64,000 bases of DNA from Segatella copri (GTDB lineage: Bacteria; Bacteroidota; Bacteroidia; Bacteroidales; Bacteroidaceae): NCBI RefSeq assembly GCF_026015295.1, contig NZ_JAPDUW010000001.1, positions 2,046,001 through 2,110,000 on the forward strand. Direction: 5' to 3'. Below are positions 26,827-34,765 of the stretch, piece after piece; position 1 is the first letter of the stretch, and every line of letters starts with the position of its first letter. Made by a program: the position numbers and the translations under genes. The notes under the pieces are model-generated. The model ran no database searches, had not been told where the DNA came from, and worked only from the letters and a program-made list of their open reading frames with translations.

Positions 26827-27429
26827 ATGTTTAGTGGAATCGTAGAAGAAATGGCTACCGTCGTAGCTATCAGACATGATAAGGAGAACATCGACTTTAC
26901 CCTGAAATGTTCGTTCGTAGATGAACTCGGCATCGACCAGAGCGTGGCGCACAATGGCGTCTGCCTCACCGTAGTGGAAATAAAAGATGGCACGTATACC
27001 GTTACCGCCATGAAGGAAACCCTGGACCGCAGTAATCTGGGTCTGCTCAAGGTAGGCGACAAGGTGAACGTAGAGCGTTCGATGGTGATGAACGGCCGTC
27101 TGGATGGTCATATCGTACAGGGACACGTGGACGAGACTGCCAAATGTATCGCAATGAAAGACGCTGATGGCTCTACTTATTTTACTTTCGAATATGAGCT
27201 CAATAAGGAAATGGCAAGAAAAGGCTATTTCACGGTCGACAAGGGCAGCGTTACCGTTAACGGCGTTTCGCTCACCGTATGTGATCCTACAGACAACACA
27301 TTTACCGTTGCCATCATTCCTTATACCAGAGAGAATACCAACTTCTGCGACATCGAAGTGGGAACGGTAGTGAATATCGAATTCGACATTCTGGGCAAAT
27401 ATATCGCTCGACTCAAGAGCTTTGAATAA
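26827..27429 (+). CDS. ribE: Riboflavin synthase, alpha subunit
   Basis: 200 residues with the characteristic start MFSGIVEEMATV and duplicated lumazine-binding halves: VAHNGVCLTVVE…LGLLKVGDKVNVERSM in the first (about 1-95), and GHIVQGHVD…GSVTVNGVSLTV…VNIEFDILGKYIARL in the second (about 96-200). It converts two 6,7-dimethyl-8-ribityllumazine molecules to riboflavin. The flavin-dependent etfB-etfA-acyl-CoA dehydrogenase genes follow, but have their own promoter. Length and motifs are normal. Confidence 0.96.
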   Translation: MFSGIVEEMATVVAIRHDKENIDFTLKCSFVDELGIDQSVAHNGVCLTVVEIKDGTYTVTAMKETLDRSNLGLLKVGDKVNVERSMVMNGRLDGHIVQGHVDETAKCIAMKDADGSTYFTFEYELNKEMARKGYFTVDKGSVTVNGVSLTVCDPTDNTFTVAIIPYTRENTNFCDIEVGTVVNIEFDILGKYIARLKSFE

Positions 27430-27549
27430 GCCAGCAAAGTTAAGTACGGACGTTCTAAAAAACATGCACAATTCTTGCGTTTTGCGCACAAAGCAAGACT
27501 AAATGGGCATTTTTTTTATAAAATATTTGCGTAAGCCATAAAAAAGTGT

Positions 27550-27558
27550 TACTTTTGC
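27550..27558 (+). promoter_or_regulatory. Promoter of the etfB-etfA-acyl-CoA dehydrogenase operon
   Basis: TACTTTTGC with TTTG at 27526-27529 and a 20-bp spacer. It leaves an untranslated leader of about 135 nt, in which I see no strong structure. Confidence 0.8.
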
Positions 27559-27700
27559 CCCCGTGTTTTGTCCCAAATTGAACATTGGACAGTAACTTAT
27601 TAGACGATAGCAAGTCTGACAATCGCACTAGACGACGTACAACTTGAGTACTGAGCACTAACAAACTTAGGGAATTATAACAATAACCATTTTTAAAAAT

Positions 27701-28570
27701 ATGAGTTTAAAAATCGTAGTACTTGCCAAGCAAGTACCTGACACAAGAAATGTGGGTAAGGATGCGATGACCGCCGAAGGCACAGTAAATCGCGCTGCCC
27801 TTCCTGCAATCTTCAATCCTGAAGATTTGAACGCATTGGAGCAAGCTCTCCGATTGAAAGAGCAGAATCCAGGTTCTACAGTTGGTATTTTGACTATGGG
27901 TCCTCCACGTGCTGGAGAAATCATCCGCCAGGGTCTTTATCGTGGTGCAGATACAGGTTGGTTGCTTACCGACCGTCTCTTTGCCGGTGCTGATACATTG
28001 GCTACTTCCTATGCCCTTGCTACCGGTATCCAGAAGATTGGTGACGTTGACATCGTGATCGGTGGTCGCCAGGCTATCGATGGTGATACAGCCCAGGTAG
28101 GTCCGCAGGTGGCTCAGAAGTTGGGATTGAACCAGGTAACCTACGCAGAGGAAATCCTCAAGGTAGAGGATGGCAAGGCTACTATACGCCGCCTCATTGA
28201 TGGTGGTGTGGAGACTGTTGAGGCTCCATTGCCATTGGTTATCACCGTAAACGGAAGTGCTGCTCCATGTCGCCCATGCAACGTGAAGCTCGTAATGAAA
28301 TATAAATACGCTACCTGCCCTATGGAGCGCAAGGGTGATGAACCTTGGGCCAACCTCTATGAGGAGCGCCCTTACCTCACTCTGAACCAGTGGAGCGTTG
28401 CCGATGTTGACGGCGACCCTGCACAGTGCGGTTTGAGTGGTTCACCTACCAAGGTGAAGGCCGTGAAGAACATCGTGTTCCAGGCTAAGGAAAGCAAGAC
28501 CTTGACCAGCAGCGATGAAGACATCGACGGACTGATGAAGGAATTGTTGAACGAAAGTATTATCGGATAA
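27701..28570 (+). CDS. etfB: Electron transfer flavoprotein, beta subunit
   Basis: 289 residues: MSLKIVVLAKQVPDTRNVG start, GILTMGPPRAGEIIRQGLYRGAD, and the ETF-beta signature region VEAPLPLVITVNGSAAPCRPCNVKLVMK. The protein is somewhat longer than classical EtfB (about 255), as is common in anaerobes. It pairs with EtfA (13 bp downstream) to carry electrons from acyl-CoA dehydrogenase. The operon order etfB-etfA-acd is a tight unit. Whether it is a bifurcating ETF cannot be decided by eye. Confidence 0.93.
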   Translation: MSLKIVVLAKQVPDTRNVGKDAMTAEGTVNRAALPAIFNPEDLNALEQALRLKEQNPGSTVGILTMGPPRAGEIIRQGLYRGADTGWLLTDRLFAGADTLATSYALATGIQKIGDVDIVIGGRQAIDGDTAQVGPQVAQKLGLNQVTYAEEILKVEDGKATIRRLIDGGVETVEAPLPLVITVNGSAAPCRPCNVKLVMKYKYATCPMERKGDEPWANLYEERPYLTLNQWSVADVDGDPAQCGLSGSPTKVKAVKNIVFQAKESKTLTSSDEDIDGLMKELLNESIIG

Positions 28571-28583
28571 TTTTGAAAAGACA

Positions 28584-29606
28584 ATGAACAACGTATTTGT
28601 ATATTGCGAGGTAGAAGGCACAACCGTTGCCGAAGTATCTCAGGAATTGCTCACCAAGGGTCGTAAGCTCGCTAACCAGCAGGGCGTGGAGCTCCATGCC
28701 ATCGTGGCTGGTACCGGCATCAAGGGTCAGGTAGAGGATCAGATTCTCCCTTATGGTGTAGATAAATTATTTGTTTTCGATGCTGAGGGATTGTTCCCAT
28801 ACACTTCAGCTCCTCATACAGACATTCTCGTCAACCTCTTCAAGGAGGAGAAGCCTCAGATTGCGCTGATGGGTGCTACCGTTATCGGTCGCGACCTCGG
28901 TCCTCGTGTTTCTTCTTCATTGACCAGCGGTCTTACCGCCGACTGTACAGAACTTGAGATTGGTGATTACGACGACAAGAAGAGCGGCAAGCACTATGAG
29001 GGTCTGCTCTATCAGATTCGTCCTGCCTTCGGTGGTAACATCGTGGCTACTATCGTAAACCCAGACCACCGTCCACAGATGGCTACAGTCCGCTCTGGCG
29101 TGATGCAGAAGAGCATCTACGAGGGTGAGTGCAAGAAGGAAGTAGTTTACCCTGAGGTAAGCAAGTATGTTCCTGCTGAGGACTTCGTTGTAAAGGTACT
29201 CGACCACCACGTAGAGGCTGCAAAGCACAACCTGAAGGGTTCTGCCATCGTCGTAGCCGGCGGTTATGGCGTAGGAAGCAAGGAAGGCTTCGACCAGCTC
29301 TTCGAATTGGCTCATCTCCTCCATGGTGAGGTAGGTGCTTCTCGTGCTGCAGTAGATGCAGGTTGGGTAGATCACGATCGTCAGATTGGTCAGACTGGTG
29401 TTACCGTTCATCCTAAGGTATATATCGCCTGCGGAATCTCTGGTCAGATTCAGCACATCGCCGGTATGCAGGATTCAGGCATCATCATCTCTGTAAACAA
29501 TGATCCTGATGCTCCAATCAACAAGATTGCCGACTACGTTATCAACGGCAATGTTGAGGATGTGGTTCCTAAACTCATCAAGTACTACAAGCAGAATTCC
29601 AAGTAA
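28584..29606 (+). CDS. etfA: Electron transfer flavoprotein, alpha subunit
   Basis: 340 residues. The C-terminal FAD-binding domain is clear (GGYGVGSKEGFDQLFELAHLLHGEVGASRAAVDAGWVDHDRQIGQTGVTVHPKVYIACGISGQIQHIAGMQDS…INNDPDAPI-like SVNNDPDAPINKIADYVI). The N-terminal domain (about 1-190) is the usual alpha/beta fold that packs against EtfB. It carries FAD and passes electrons between the dehydrogenase and a further acceptor. It sits 13 bp after etfB and 35 bp before the dehydrogenase gene. Confidence 0.95.
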   Translation: MNNVFVYCEVEGTTVAEVSQELLTKGRKLANQQGVELHAIVAGTGIKGQVEDQILPYGVDKLFVFDAEGLFPYTSAPHTDILVNLFKEEKPQIALMGATVIGRDLGPRVSSSLTSGLTADCTELEIGDYDDKKSGKHYEGLLYQIRPAFGGNIVATIVNPDHRPQMATVRSGVMQKSIYEGECKKEVVYPEVSKYVPAEDFVVKVLDHHVEAAKHNLKGSAIVVAGGYGVGSKEGFDQLFELAHLLHGEVGASRAAVDAGWVDHDRQIGQTGVTVHPKVYIACGISGQIQHIAGMQDSGIIISVNNDPDAPINKIADYVINGNVEDVVPKLIKYYKQNSK

Positions 29607-29641
29607 TCTGCATTACACATTATTTAAATAAGAAAAGCAAA

Positions 29642-31345
29642 ATGGCTAATTATTATACAGACCATCCTGAAATAGAGTTCCACTTGAATCATCCGCTTAT
29701 GAAGCGTGTTGTGGACTTGAAGGAAAGAAATTATGTAGAAAAAGACCAGTTTGAAGATGCTCCTGTCAACTACGAGGATGCCATCGAGAACTACAAGCGA
29801 TTGCTGGATATTACCGGCGATGTAGCTGCTAACATCATCGAACCAAACTCTGAGGATGTTGACCTCGAAGGTCCACACCTGGAGAACGGCCGCATGATTT
29901 ATGCCAGCAAGACATTCGAGAACCTCGATGCTACCCGCAAGGCTGGCCTCTGGGGCTTGTCAATGCCTCGTCGTTACGGCGGCTTGAACTTGCCTAACGC
30001 CATCTTCTCTATGGCTTCTGAAATCATAGCTGCTGCCGATGCCGGTTTCCAGAACATCTGGTCGCTCCAGAGCTGTATCGATACACTCTATGAGTTCGGT
30101 TCTGAGGAGCAGCGCCAGAAGTACATCCCTCGCATCTGCGCAGGCGAGACCATGAGTATGGACTTGACTGAGCCTGATGCAGGTTCTGACTTGCAGCGCG
30201 TAATGCTGAAGGCTACACAGGATGAGGACGGCACATGGCGTCTGAATGGTGTGAAGCGTTTCATCACCAATGGTGACTCAGACATCCACCTGGTTCTGGC
30301 TCGTTCTGAAGAAGGCACCAAGGATGGTCGTGGTCTTTCTATGTTCATCTACGACAAGCGTGATGGTGGCGTAACCGTTCGTCACATCGAGCACAAGTTG
30401 GGTATTCATGGTTCTCCAACCTGCGAGTTGGTTTACAAGAATGCCAAGGCTGAGCTTTGCGGTAACACCCGTCTCGGTTTGATTAAGTACGTGATGGCTC
30501 TGATGAACGGTGCCCGTCTGGGTATTGCAGCTCAGAGTGTAGGTGTTGAGCAGGAGGCTTACAACGAGGGTTTGGCTTATGCCAAGGAGCGTGCTCAGTT
30601 TGGTGAGAAGATCATCAACTTCCCAGCCGTTTACGACATGCTTTCTAGAATGAAGGCTAAGTTGGATGCAGGCCGTTCACTCCTCTACTGCTGTGCTCGC
30701 TACGTAGATATCTACAAGGCGTTGGAAGACATCGCCCGCGACACTAAGCTCACTCCAGAGGAGCGTCAGGAGATGAAGAAATACACCCGCTTGGCTGATG
30801 CGTTCACTCCATTGGCAAAGGGTATGAACTCAGAGTATGCCAACCAGAATGCATACGATGCCATCAGCATTCACGGTGGTTCTGGTTTCATCATGGAGTA
30901 CAAGTGCCAGCGCCTGTTCCGTGATGCCCGCATCTTCTCTATCTACGAGGGAACCACCCAGCTTCAGGTAGTAGCAGCTATCCGCTACATCACCAACGGC
31001 ACTTATCTCAGCATCATCAAGGAGATGTTGGAGAATGAGGTATCAGATGACTTGAAGCCATTGAAGGAGCGTGTAGCTAAGCTCGTAGAACTTTACGAGG
31101 CAGCCATCAACAAGGTGAAGGAGGCTAACGATCAGGCTGTTCACGACTTCCTGGCTCGCCGTCTCTACAACATGACTGGCGACATCGTGATGTCTCTCCT
31201 CATCCTCGACGATGCAACCAAGGCACCAGAGATGTTTGCCAAGAGTGCAAATGTTTATGTACGCATGGCAGAGGAGGAAGTTCTCGGCCATTCAGCATAC
31301 ATCCAGAACTTCAAGGCAGAAGACTTGGAGAGCTTCAAGGCATAA
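29642..31345 (+). CDS. Acyl-CoA dehydrogenase-family flavoprotein
   Basis: 567 residues, longer than standard acyl-CoA dehydrogenases (about 380) because of an N-terminal extension (about 60) and a C-terminal helical domain (about 460-567). Motifs: MDLTEPDAGSDLQ (FAD/substrate region), NGARLGIAAQSVGVEQEAYNEGLAYAKERAQFGEKI, and the catalytic glutamate in IYEGTTQLQ (E436). It oxidises (or, with ETF in an anaerobe, reduces) an acyl-CoA at the alpha-beta bond. The direct neighbours encode its electron carrier. Substrate is unknown; no thiolase or hydratase is nearby, so a full beta-oxidation route is not shown. Confidence 0.93.
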   Translation: MANYYTDHPEIEFHLNHPLMKRVVDLKERNYVEKDQFEDAPVNYEDAIENYKRLLDITGDVAANIIEPNSEDVDLEGPHLENGRMIYASKTFENLDATRKAGLWGLSMPRRYGGLNLPNAIFSMASEIIAAADAGFQNIWSLQSCIDTLYEFGSEEQRQKYIPRICAGETMSMDLTEPDAGSDLQRVMLKATQDEDGTWRLNGVKRFITNGDSDIHLVLARSEEGTKDGRGLSMFIYDKRDGGVTVRHIEHKLGIHGSPTCELVYKNAKAELCGNTRLGLIKYVMALMNGARLGIAAQSVGVEQEAYNEGLAYAKERAQFGEKIINFPAVYDMLSRMKAKLDAGRSLLYCCARYVDIYKALEDIARDTKLTPEERQEMKKYTRLADAFTPLAKGMNSEYANQNAYDAISIHGGSGFIMEYKCQRLFRDARIFSIYEGTTQLQVVAAIRYITNGTYLSIIKEMLENEVSDDLKPLKERVAKLVELYEAAINKVKEANDQAVHDFLARRLYNMTGDIVMSLLILDDATKAPEMFAKSANVYVRMAEEEVLGHSAYIQNFKAEDLESFKA

Positions 31346-31370
31346 GACATTTATAAAAATCAGATAATTT

Positions 31371-31408
31371 AAAAAGTCCGTGGGCAATGAATGCTCACGG
31401 ACTTTTTT
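31371..31408 (+). terminator. Terminator of the etf operon
   Basis: AAGTCCGTGGGCA (from about 31374) pairs with TGCTCACGGACTT (one mismatch), then T7. The A-run in front makes it usable from both sides. Confidence 0.9.
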
Positions 31409-31873
31409 TATTACAAACTTTCTTCTTTACTTACCTGATATACTCCCAAAAATTTTGGGGGAATCGGATATTATTAGGGTAAGAAATTCGGGGGAATCGG
31501 ATACCACATATCTATCTTTCTCATTTTCTTTGAATTAGCAAAAATATCAAGTTTTGTACAGCAAAGCACAAGATTAAAAGGAACTTTCTGCAAAAAAATG
31601 CAACAAGCATCTACCTCAATCGGAGCAAAAGAAGTGTACACCTCATAAATATACTTTATAAGCAGATTTCTTCGTAATTACTCAGTCCCCATTGAAGCCC
31701 CCTATGGACATGAGTAGTTACCTATAATCTTATTGACGTATACTTAATATATTAGTTCATTGAATCTGATTAAACGCCTTTCGTTACTTACCCAGTCGTC
31801 TCGGTGCGTTTATTCAGTCATATTAGGCTTTAGCAGTAAATAATAATCTCTTTTTATAATCACAGCCATTCCC
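31409..31873. other. Intergenic region left of the first IS110 unit
   Basis: About 465 bp without a convincing gene. GGGGGAATCGGATA occurs twice, at 31457-31470 and 31490-31503 (33 bp apart), preceded by the palindrome CCCAAAAATTTTGGG. The rest is AT-rich and unremarkable. Confidence 0.6.
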
Positions 31874-32104
31874 GATTCCTAAGACATCACCAAATTTTTG
31901 AGAGCTTTTTTGTGTTAAAATAAGCAAAATAGCCCCCAGAAAGCATATAGTCATACCTACCCCTGTAGCAGAAGAAGACATTTTTTGACTTTTCTGTTAC
32001 AAAAAAAACGATACGGAACTCTTTCTTTTAATAGCTTTTTGCTCGATTCCTAATTAGTTATCCGTATCTGTCCTCACAAGACTATAAGAGACAATGGTAC
32101 ATTG

Positions 32105-33151
32105 TCATAGTTCACTTGCTTTGGACTTTTCAATATGTAAGTTCTTTCTGTCGTCAGAGGTGTTCAACACTTCCCATTTTCTCTTTTGCTTGCCTATGGC
32201 AAACATTCTGCAAATGAGCTTAAACTTGACGGCATTCAATGCCTTACGCTTAGTATCAGAATCTTTTCTGCCTCCTAACTTTCGATTATAAAACATTTGC
32301 ATTTCCACATCGTACTCAACAGCTCTCAATGCCGCCATAGACAGGTCAGCTTTCACTTGACCGTTACAGTGTGCGGAAGGTCGGGCACGCCATTTCACAC
32401 TGGTACCAGAAGTGTGACTGCATGGAGCTACGCCAACATATCTCGCATATTGCCGAGCTGTGTCAAAAGCGGTAAAGTTTCGTGTGATGGCAATTATGTT
32501 TGTTGCATTGACAAAACCAATTCCTGGTATCGTCAACAGATTCTGAAAAGTGTCAAAGACATCTTCCTCCTTGGACATTAATTCACACTCTTCCTGATCT
32601 ATCTTCTCAATGTCATGATTGAGCTTTTTAATGTAGCTCTCATACATGGCAGAATCCTCTTTCGTTTCAAACATCTGCATTCGGTTCATAAAGTTTGTCC
32701 GTTGCTCCACAAGGAACTTACGCTCATTGACAAGTTGCTTCAATTGTTGCATAGCCTTGCTTGGCAACTTGTATGGCTTGGCACATTCCGTGCCATCATA
32801 ACGATAGAGGAAGTCAGCTATCTTTGCAGAGTCATTCTTGTCTCGCTTATCTATTGTCCCCATAGGATGATGTTTTACTATACGTGTACTAAGCATACAG
32901 AAAGAGTAATTCTTGGACGTGAGGAATTTTTCCAAGTCCAAGGAGTAGCAACCTGTAAATTCCATGCCAAACAGGGCTTGGGAAAGTACCACACGGCTCT
33001 TTTTGAGCCATGAGCACATATCGCCAAATCCCTTGCGAGTGTTGTTGAACACCTCATGAGGGAACATTTTGATGTTGGTGTCCTCACGAAATATAGATAC
33101 ATCTATGACATTTTTAGAGATGTCAATGCCTACAAATGATTTATTTTTCAT
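32105..33151 (-). CDS. IS110-family transposase A, copy 1
   Basis: 348 residues. The N-terminal RuvC-like DEDD domain opens with KNKSFVGIDISKNVIDVSIF (first Asp in GIDIS) and includes GMEFTGCYS. The C-terminal Tnp domain (transposase_20) has LLTIPGIGFVNATNIIAI and the serine region GVAPCSHTSGTSVKW. These proteins are recombinases guided in characterised members (IS621) by a bridge RNA from the element's noncoding end. A structured noncoding segment lies directly upstream (33172-33335). It differs strongly from transposase B next to it. Confidence 0.93.
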   Translation of the reverse strand: MKNKSFVGIDISKNVIDVSIFREDTNIKMFPHEVFNNTRKGFGDMCSWLKKSRVVLSQALFGMEFTGCYSLDLEKFLTSKNYSFCMLSTRIVKHHPMGTIDKRDKNDSAKIADFLYRYDGTECAKPYKLPSKAMQQLKQLVNERKFLVEQRTNFMNRMQMFETKEDSAMYESYIKKLNHDIEKIDQEECELMSKEEDVFDTFQNLLTIPGIGFVNATNIIAITRNFTAFDTARQYARYVGVAPCSHTSGTSVKWRARPSAHCNGQVKADLSMAALRAVEYDVEMQMFYNRKLGGRKDSDTKRKALNAVKFKLICRMFAIGKQKRKWEVLNTSDDRKNLHIEKSKASEL

Positions 33152-33171
33152 ATCTTTGCACCGCTTTACGA

Positions 33172-33335
33172 AAGGAACTCTCTATGTCAGGATAAGCCAA
33201 ATCTTTTAAAAGCTGGGACGGACAGCTAATTCCCTAAAAGGCACTGAGTCTGACATTTCGGGCAGAGGAGACTATATCAAGGGAAAGGGCTTTGCCTAAG
33301 ATTAAAAAGTTCACTACCTCTGTCTGGAGTTCCTT
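33172..33335 (-). ncRNA. Candidate bridge RNA region of IS110 element A, copy 1
   Basis: In the 194-bp gap upstream of transposase A, AAGGAACTC (33172-33180) and GAGTTCCTT (33327-33335) form a perfect 9-bp closing stem. Inside are ATGTCAG (33184-33190) / CTGACAT (33250-33256) with a nested AGCTG/CAGCT hairpin (33211-33227). A minus-strand promoter (complement of 33353-33361) precedes it. Stem-closed internal loops upstream of the transposase fit the bridge RNA layout; identity and strand are inference. Confidence 0.45.
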
Positions 33336-33352
33336 CCTTTTGAGGATTCCTC

Positions 33353-33361
33353 GCAAAGGTA
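33353..33361 (-). promoter_or_regulatory. Promoter -7 element of IS110 element A, copy 1
   Basis: Minus strand TACCTTTGC, 1 bp from GATTCCT at 33345-33351. The identical arrangement is present at 44151-44159 in copy 2. Confidence 0.6.
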
Positions 33362-33417
33362 GTGCCAAAAGCAACCAAGAGACTCTATCATGGTATAGTG
33401 ATGGTCTTAAAACACTG

Positions 33418-34470
33418 TTAGTTCACTCCTGGTTGCTTGTTTTTCCCATTTCGATAATTGTCCGTCTCCACATACGGAGTACCTCGTTTTATAACGGCAA
33501 ACATACGGAGTATCATCTTAAACTTGATTGCATTAAACACTATTCCACTGCATTTCTCCTTTCTCTTGCGTTCCCAGTAATCTCTGATGTTCGGAATGTG
33601 CTGCATGCAAACCAAACAGGCAATGGACAAATCTGCCTTTGCCTGTTTAAAACCTTTCTTAGAGACTGACGAGCCTTTTCTCACAGATGTACCAGATTCT
33701 TTCTTGAAAGGAGCGACACCAATATAGCAAGCGTATTTACGTGGGTTATCTATTGCCATGAAGTTTTCGGTCAAGACAATGGTTTCAAGTGCGACAACAC
33801 GCCCAATACCAGGTATTGATGTCAGCAGGGAAAAGTTCTTGCTGATGTCCGCATCTTCTTTTATGTACATGTCAATTTCATTGTCTATGCCTTTAAGTGC
33901 ATCATTGAGCGTTTTAAGTTGCCCATTCTTACGTTCCACAGACAAATCTGTGTCATACGCACATATATCATGAAGCTGCTGCTTGTAAAGGACTGACTGC
34001 TTGACTGTCTGCTTGCGTTCCGCCAAAAGCCTCTTCAACTTAAAATATACAGGAGAAGGAAGTTTTGATGGGTTGCGAAGAATCTTTCTGTGGTTCTGCT
34101 CACAGTAAATGGCTATGCGGAAAGAATCAAGCTCGTCAGTCTTGATGCGGTCGAGCGAACGCAGTCCATCATCCAAGTCTGGCTCAAAGCGATGCATCTT
34201 GCGAGGTTCCACCATCCTATAAATATAATGTTTCTCTTCCAACCACAGTCTAAAGTTTTGGGTGTAAAGTCCTGTATATTCCATACAGAACAAGACTATA
34301 TCAAACCCCTTGCTTACCTTTGCCACCCATGAACCAATTTTCTTGAAACCTGCATTGTTGTTGCTCACCTTTATATGGGCTTTCTTCCAATCAATGCTTT
34401 CTCCGTCATAATAAGCAAGGTCGAGAGTCTGCTTTGAGACATCCACGCCTATGTAAAGTTCTTTATCCAT
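33418..34470 (-). CDS. IS110-family transposase B, copy 1
   Basis: 350 residues. N-terminal RuvC-like domain (MDKELYIGVDVSKQTLDLAYYD, then FCMEYTGLYTQNF) and C-terminal Tnp domain (LLTSIPGIGRVVALETIVLTENF, GVAPFKKESGTSVRKGS with the presumed catalytic serine). It shares the family layout with transposase A but little sequence, so the two are different elements, not a duplication. The gap to transposase A is 266 bp. Confidence 0.93.
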   Translation of the reverse strand: MDKELYIGVDVSKQTLDLAYYDGESIDWKKAHIKVSNNNAGFKKIGSWVAKVSKGFDIVLFCMEYTGLYTQNFRLWLEEKHYIYRMVEPRKMHRFEPDLDDGLRSLDRIKTDELDSFRIAIYCEQNHRKILRNPSKLPSPVYFKLKRLLAERKQTVKQSVLYKQQLHDICAYDTDLSVERKNGQLKTLNDALKGIDNEIDMYIKEDADISKNFSLLTSIPGIGRVVALETIVLTENFMAIDNPRKYACYIGVAPFKKESGTSVRKGSSVSKKGFKQAKADLSIACLVCMQHIPNIRDYWERKRKEKCSGIVFNAIKFKMILRMFAVIKRGTPYVETDNYRNGKNKQPGVN

Positions 34471-34478
34471 AATTTTGA

Positions 34479-34608
34479 CATTTAATAGTTAAATGGAATC
34501 AAGAAAGTTGGCTGGATTATATAAGGACTATGACATGAGAAAGGGCATACCTTGAAAGAAAGATAGTTCACCTTAACACCCATTAACCAAATATCCTAAC
34601 TTGATTCC
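34479..34608 (-). ncRNA. Candidate bridge RNA region of IS110 element B, copy 1
   Basis: Upstream of transposase B, GGAATCAAG (34495-34503) and CTTGATTCC (34600-34608) make a perfect 9-bp stem that includes most of the GATTCCT junction. A hairpin CATTTAA-tag-TTAAATG is at 34479-34495. A minus-strand promoter (complement of 34614-34622) lies outside. Weaker internal structure than in element A. Confidence 0.35.
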
Positions 34609-34613
34609 TGGGT

Positions 34614-34622
34614 GCAAAGGTA
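34614..34622 (-). promoter_or_regulatory. Promoter -7 element of IS110 element B, copy 1
   Basis: Minus strand TACCTTTGC, 4 bp beyond GATTCCT (34603-34609). Bases up to 34626 are shared with copy 2 (45412-45420 there). Confidence 0.6.
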
Positions 34623-34714
34623 AAAGAAAAGTGAAACAAATAACAAAAATCAGGAATAGGGATTTTCCCTTCTACTTTAGGGAATCCTTCTCTTTTTATT
34701 TCAAAAGAAAGCTG

Positions 34715-34723
34715 TACTTTTGC
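34715..34723 (+). promoter_or_regulatory. Promoter -7 element for the DUF4476 gene
   Basis: TACTTTTGC fits TAnnTTTGC, 43 bp before the ATG at 34766. Confidence 0.6.
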
Positions 34724-34765
34724 AACCATAAAACAATATAATAACTTATAAAAACAGTTTAGCTT

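Larger units (their letters stand above)
31874..34626 (-). mobile_element. Tandem pair of IS110-family elements, copy 1
   Basis: A 2,753-bp unit that recurs, apparently base for base, at 42672-45424. It holds two different IS110-type transposases, both on the minus strand. The heptamer GATTCCT marks its left edge (31874) and occurs again at 32045, 33345 and 34603, i.e. at the end of each presumed element; at 33345 and 34603 it is closely followed by GCAAAGGTA, a minus-strand promoter. I infer an element of about 1.3-1.5 kb (31874 or 32045 to 33345) with a second of about 1.26 kb (33345 to 34603) beside it. No terminal inverted repeats were seen, as expected for IS110. Confidence 0.85.

Noticed and set aside
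33292..33669. Plus-strand frame of 125 codons between the IS110 transposases
   Set aside because: It crosses the junction of two elements and the end of transposase B and resembles no protein.
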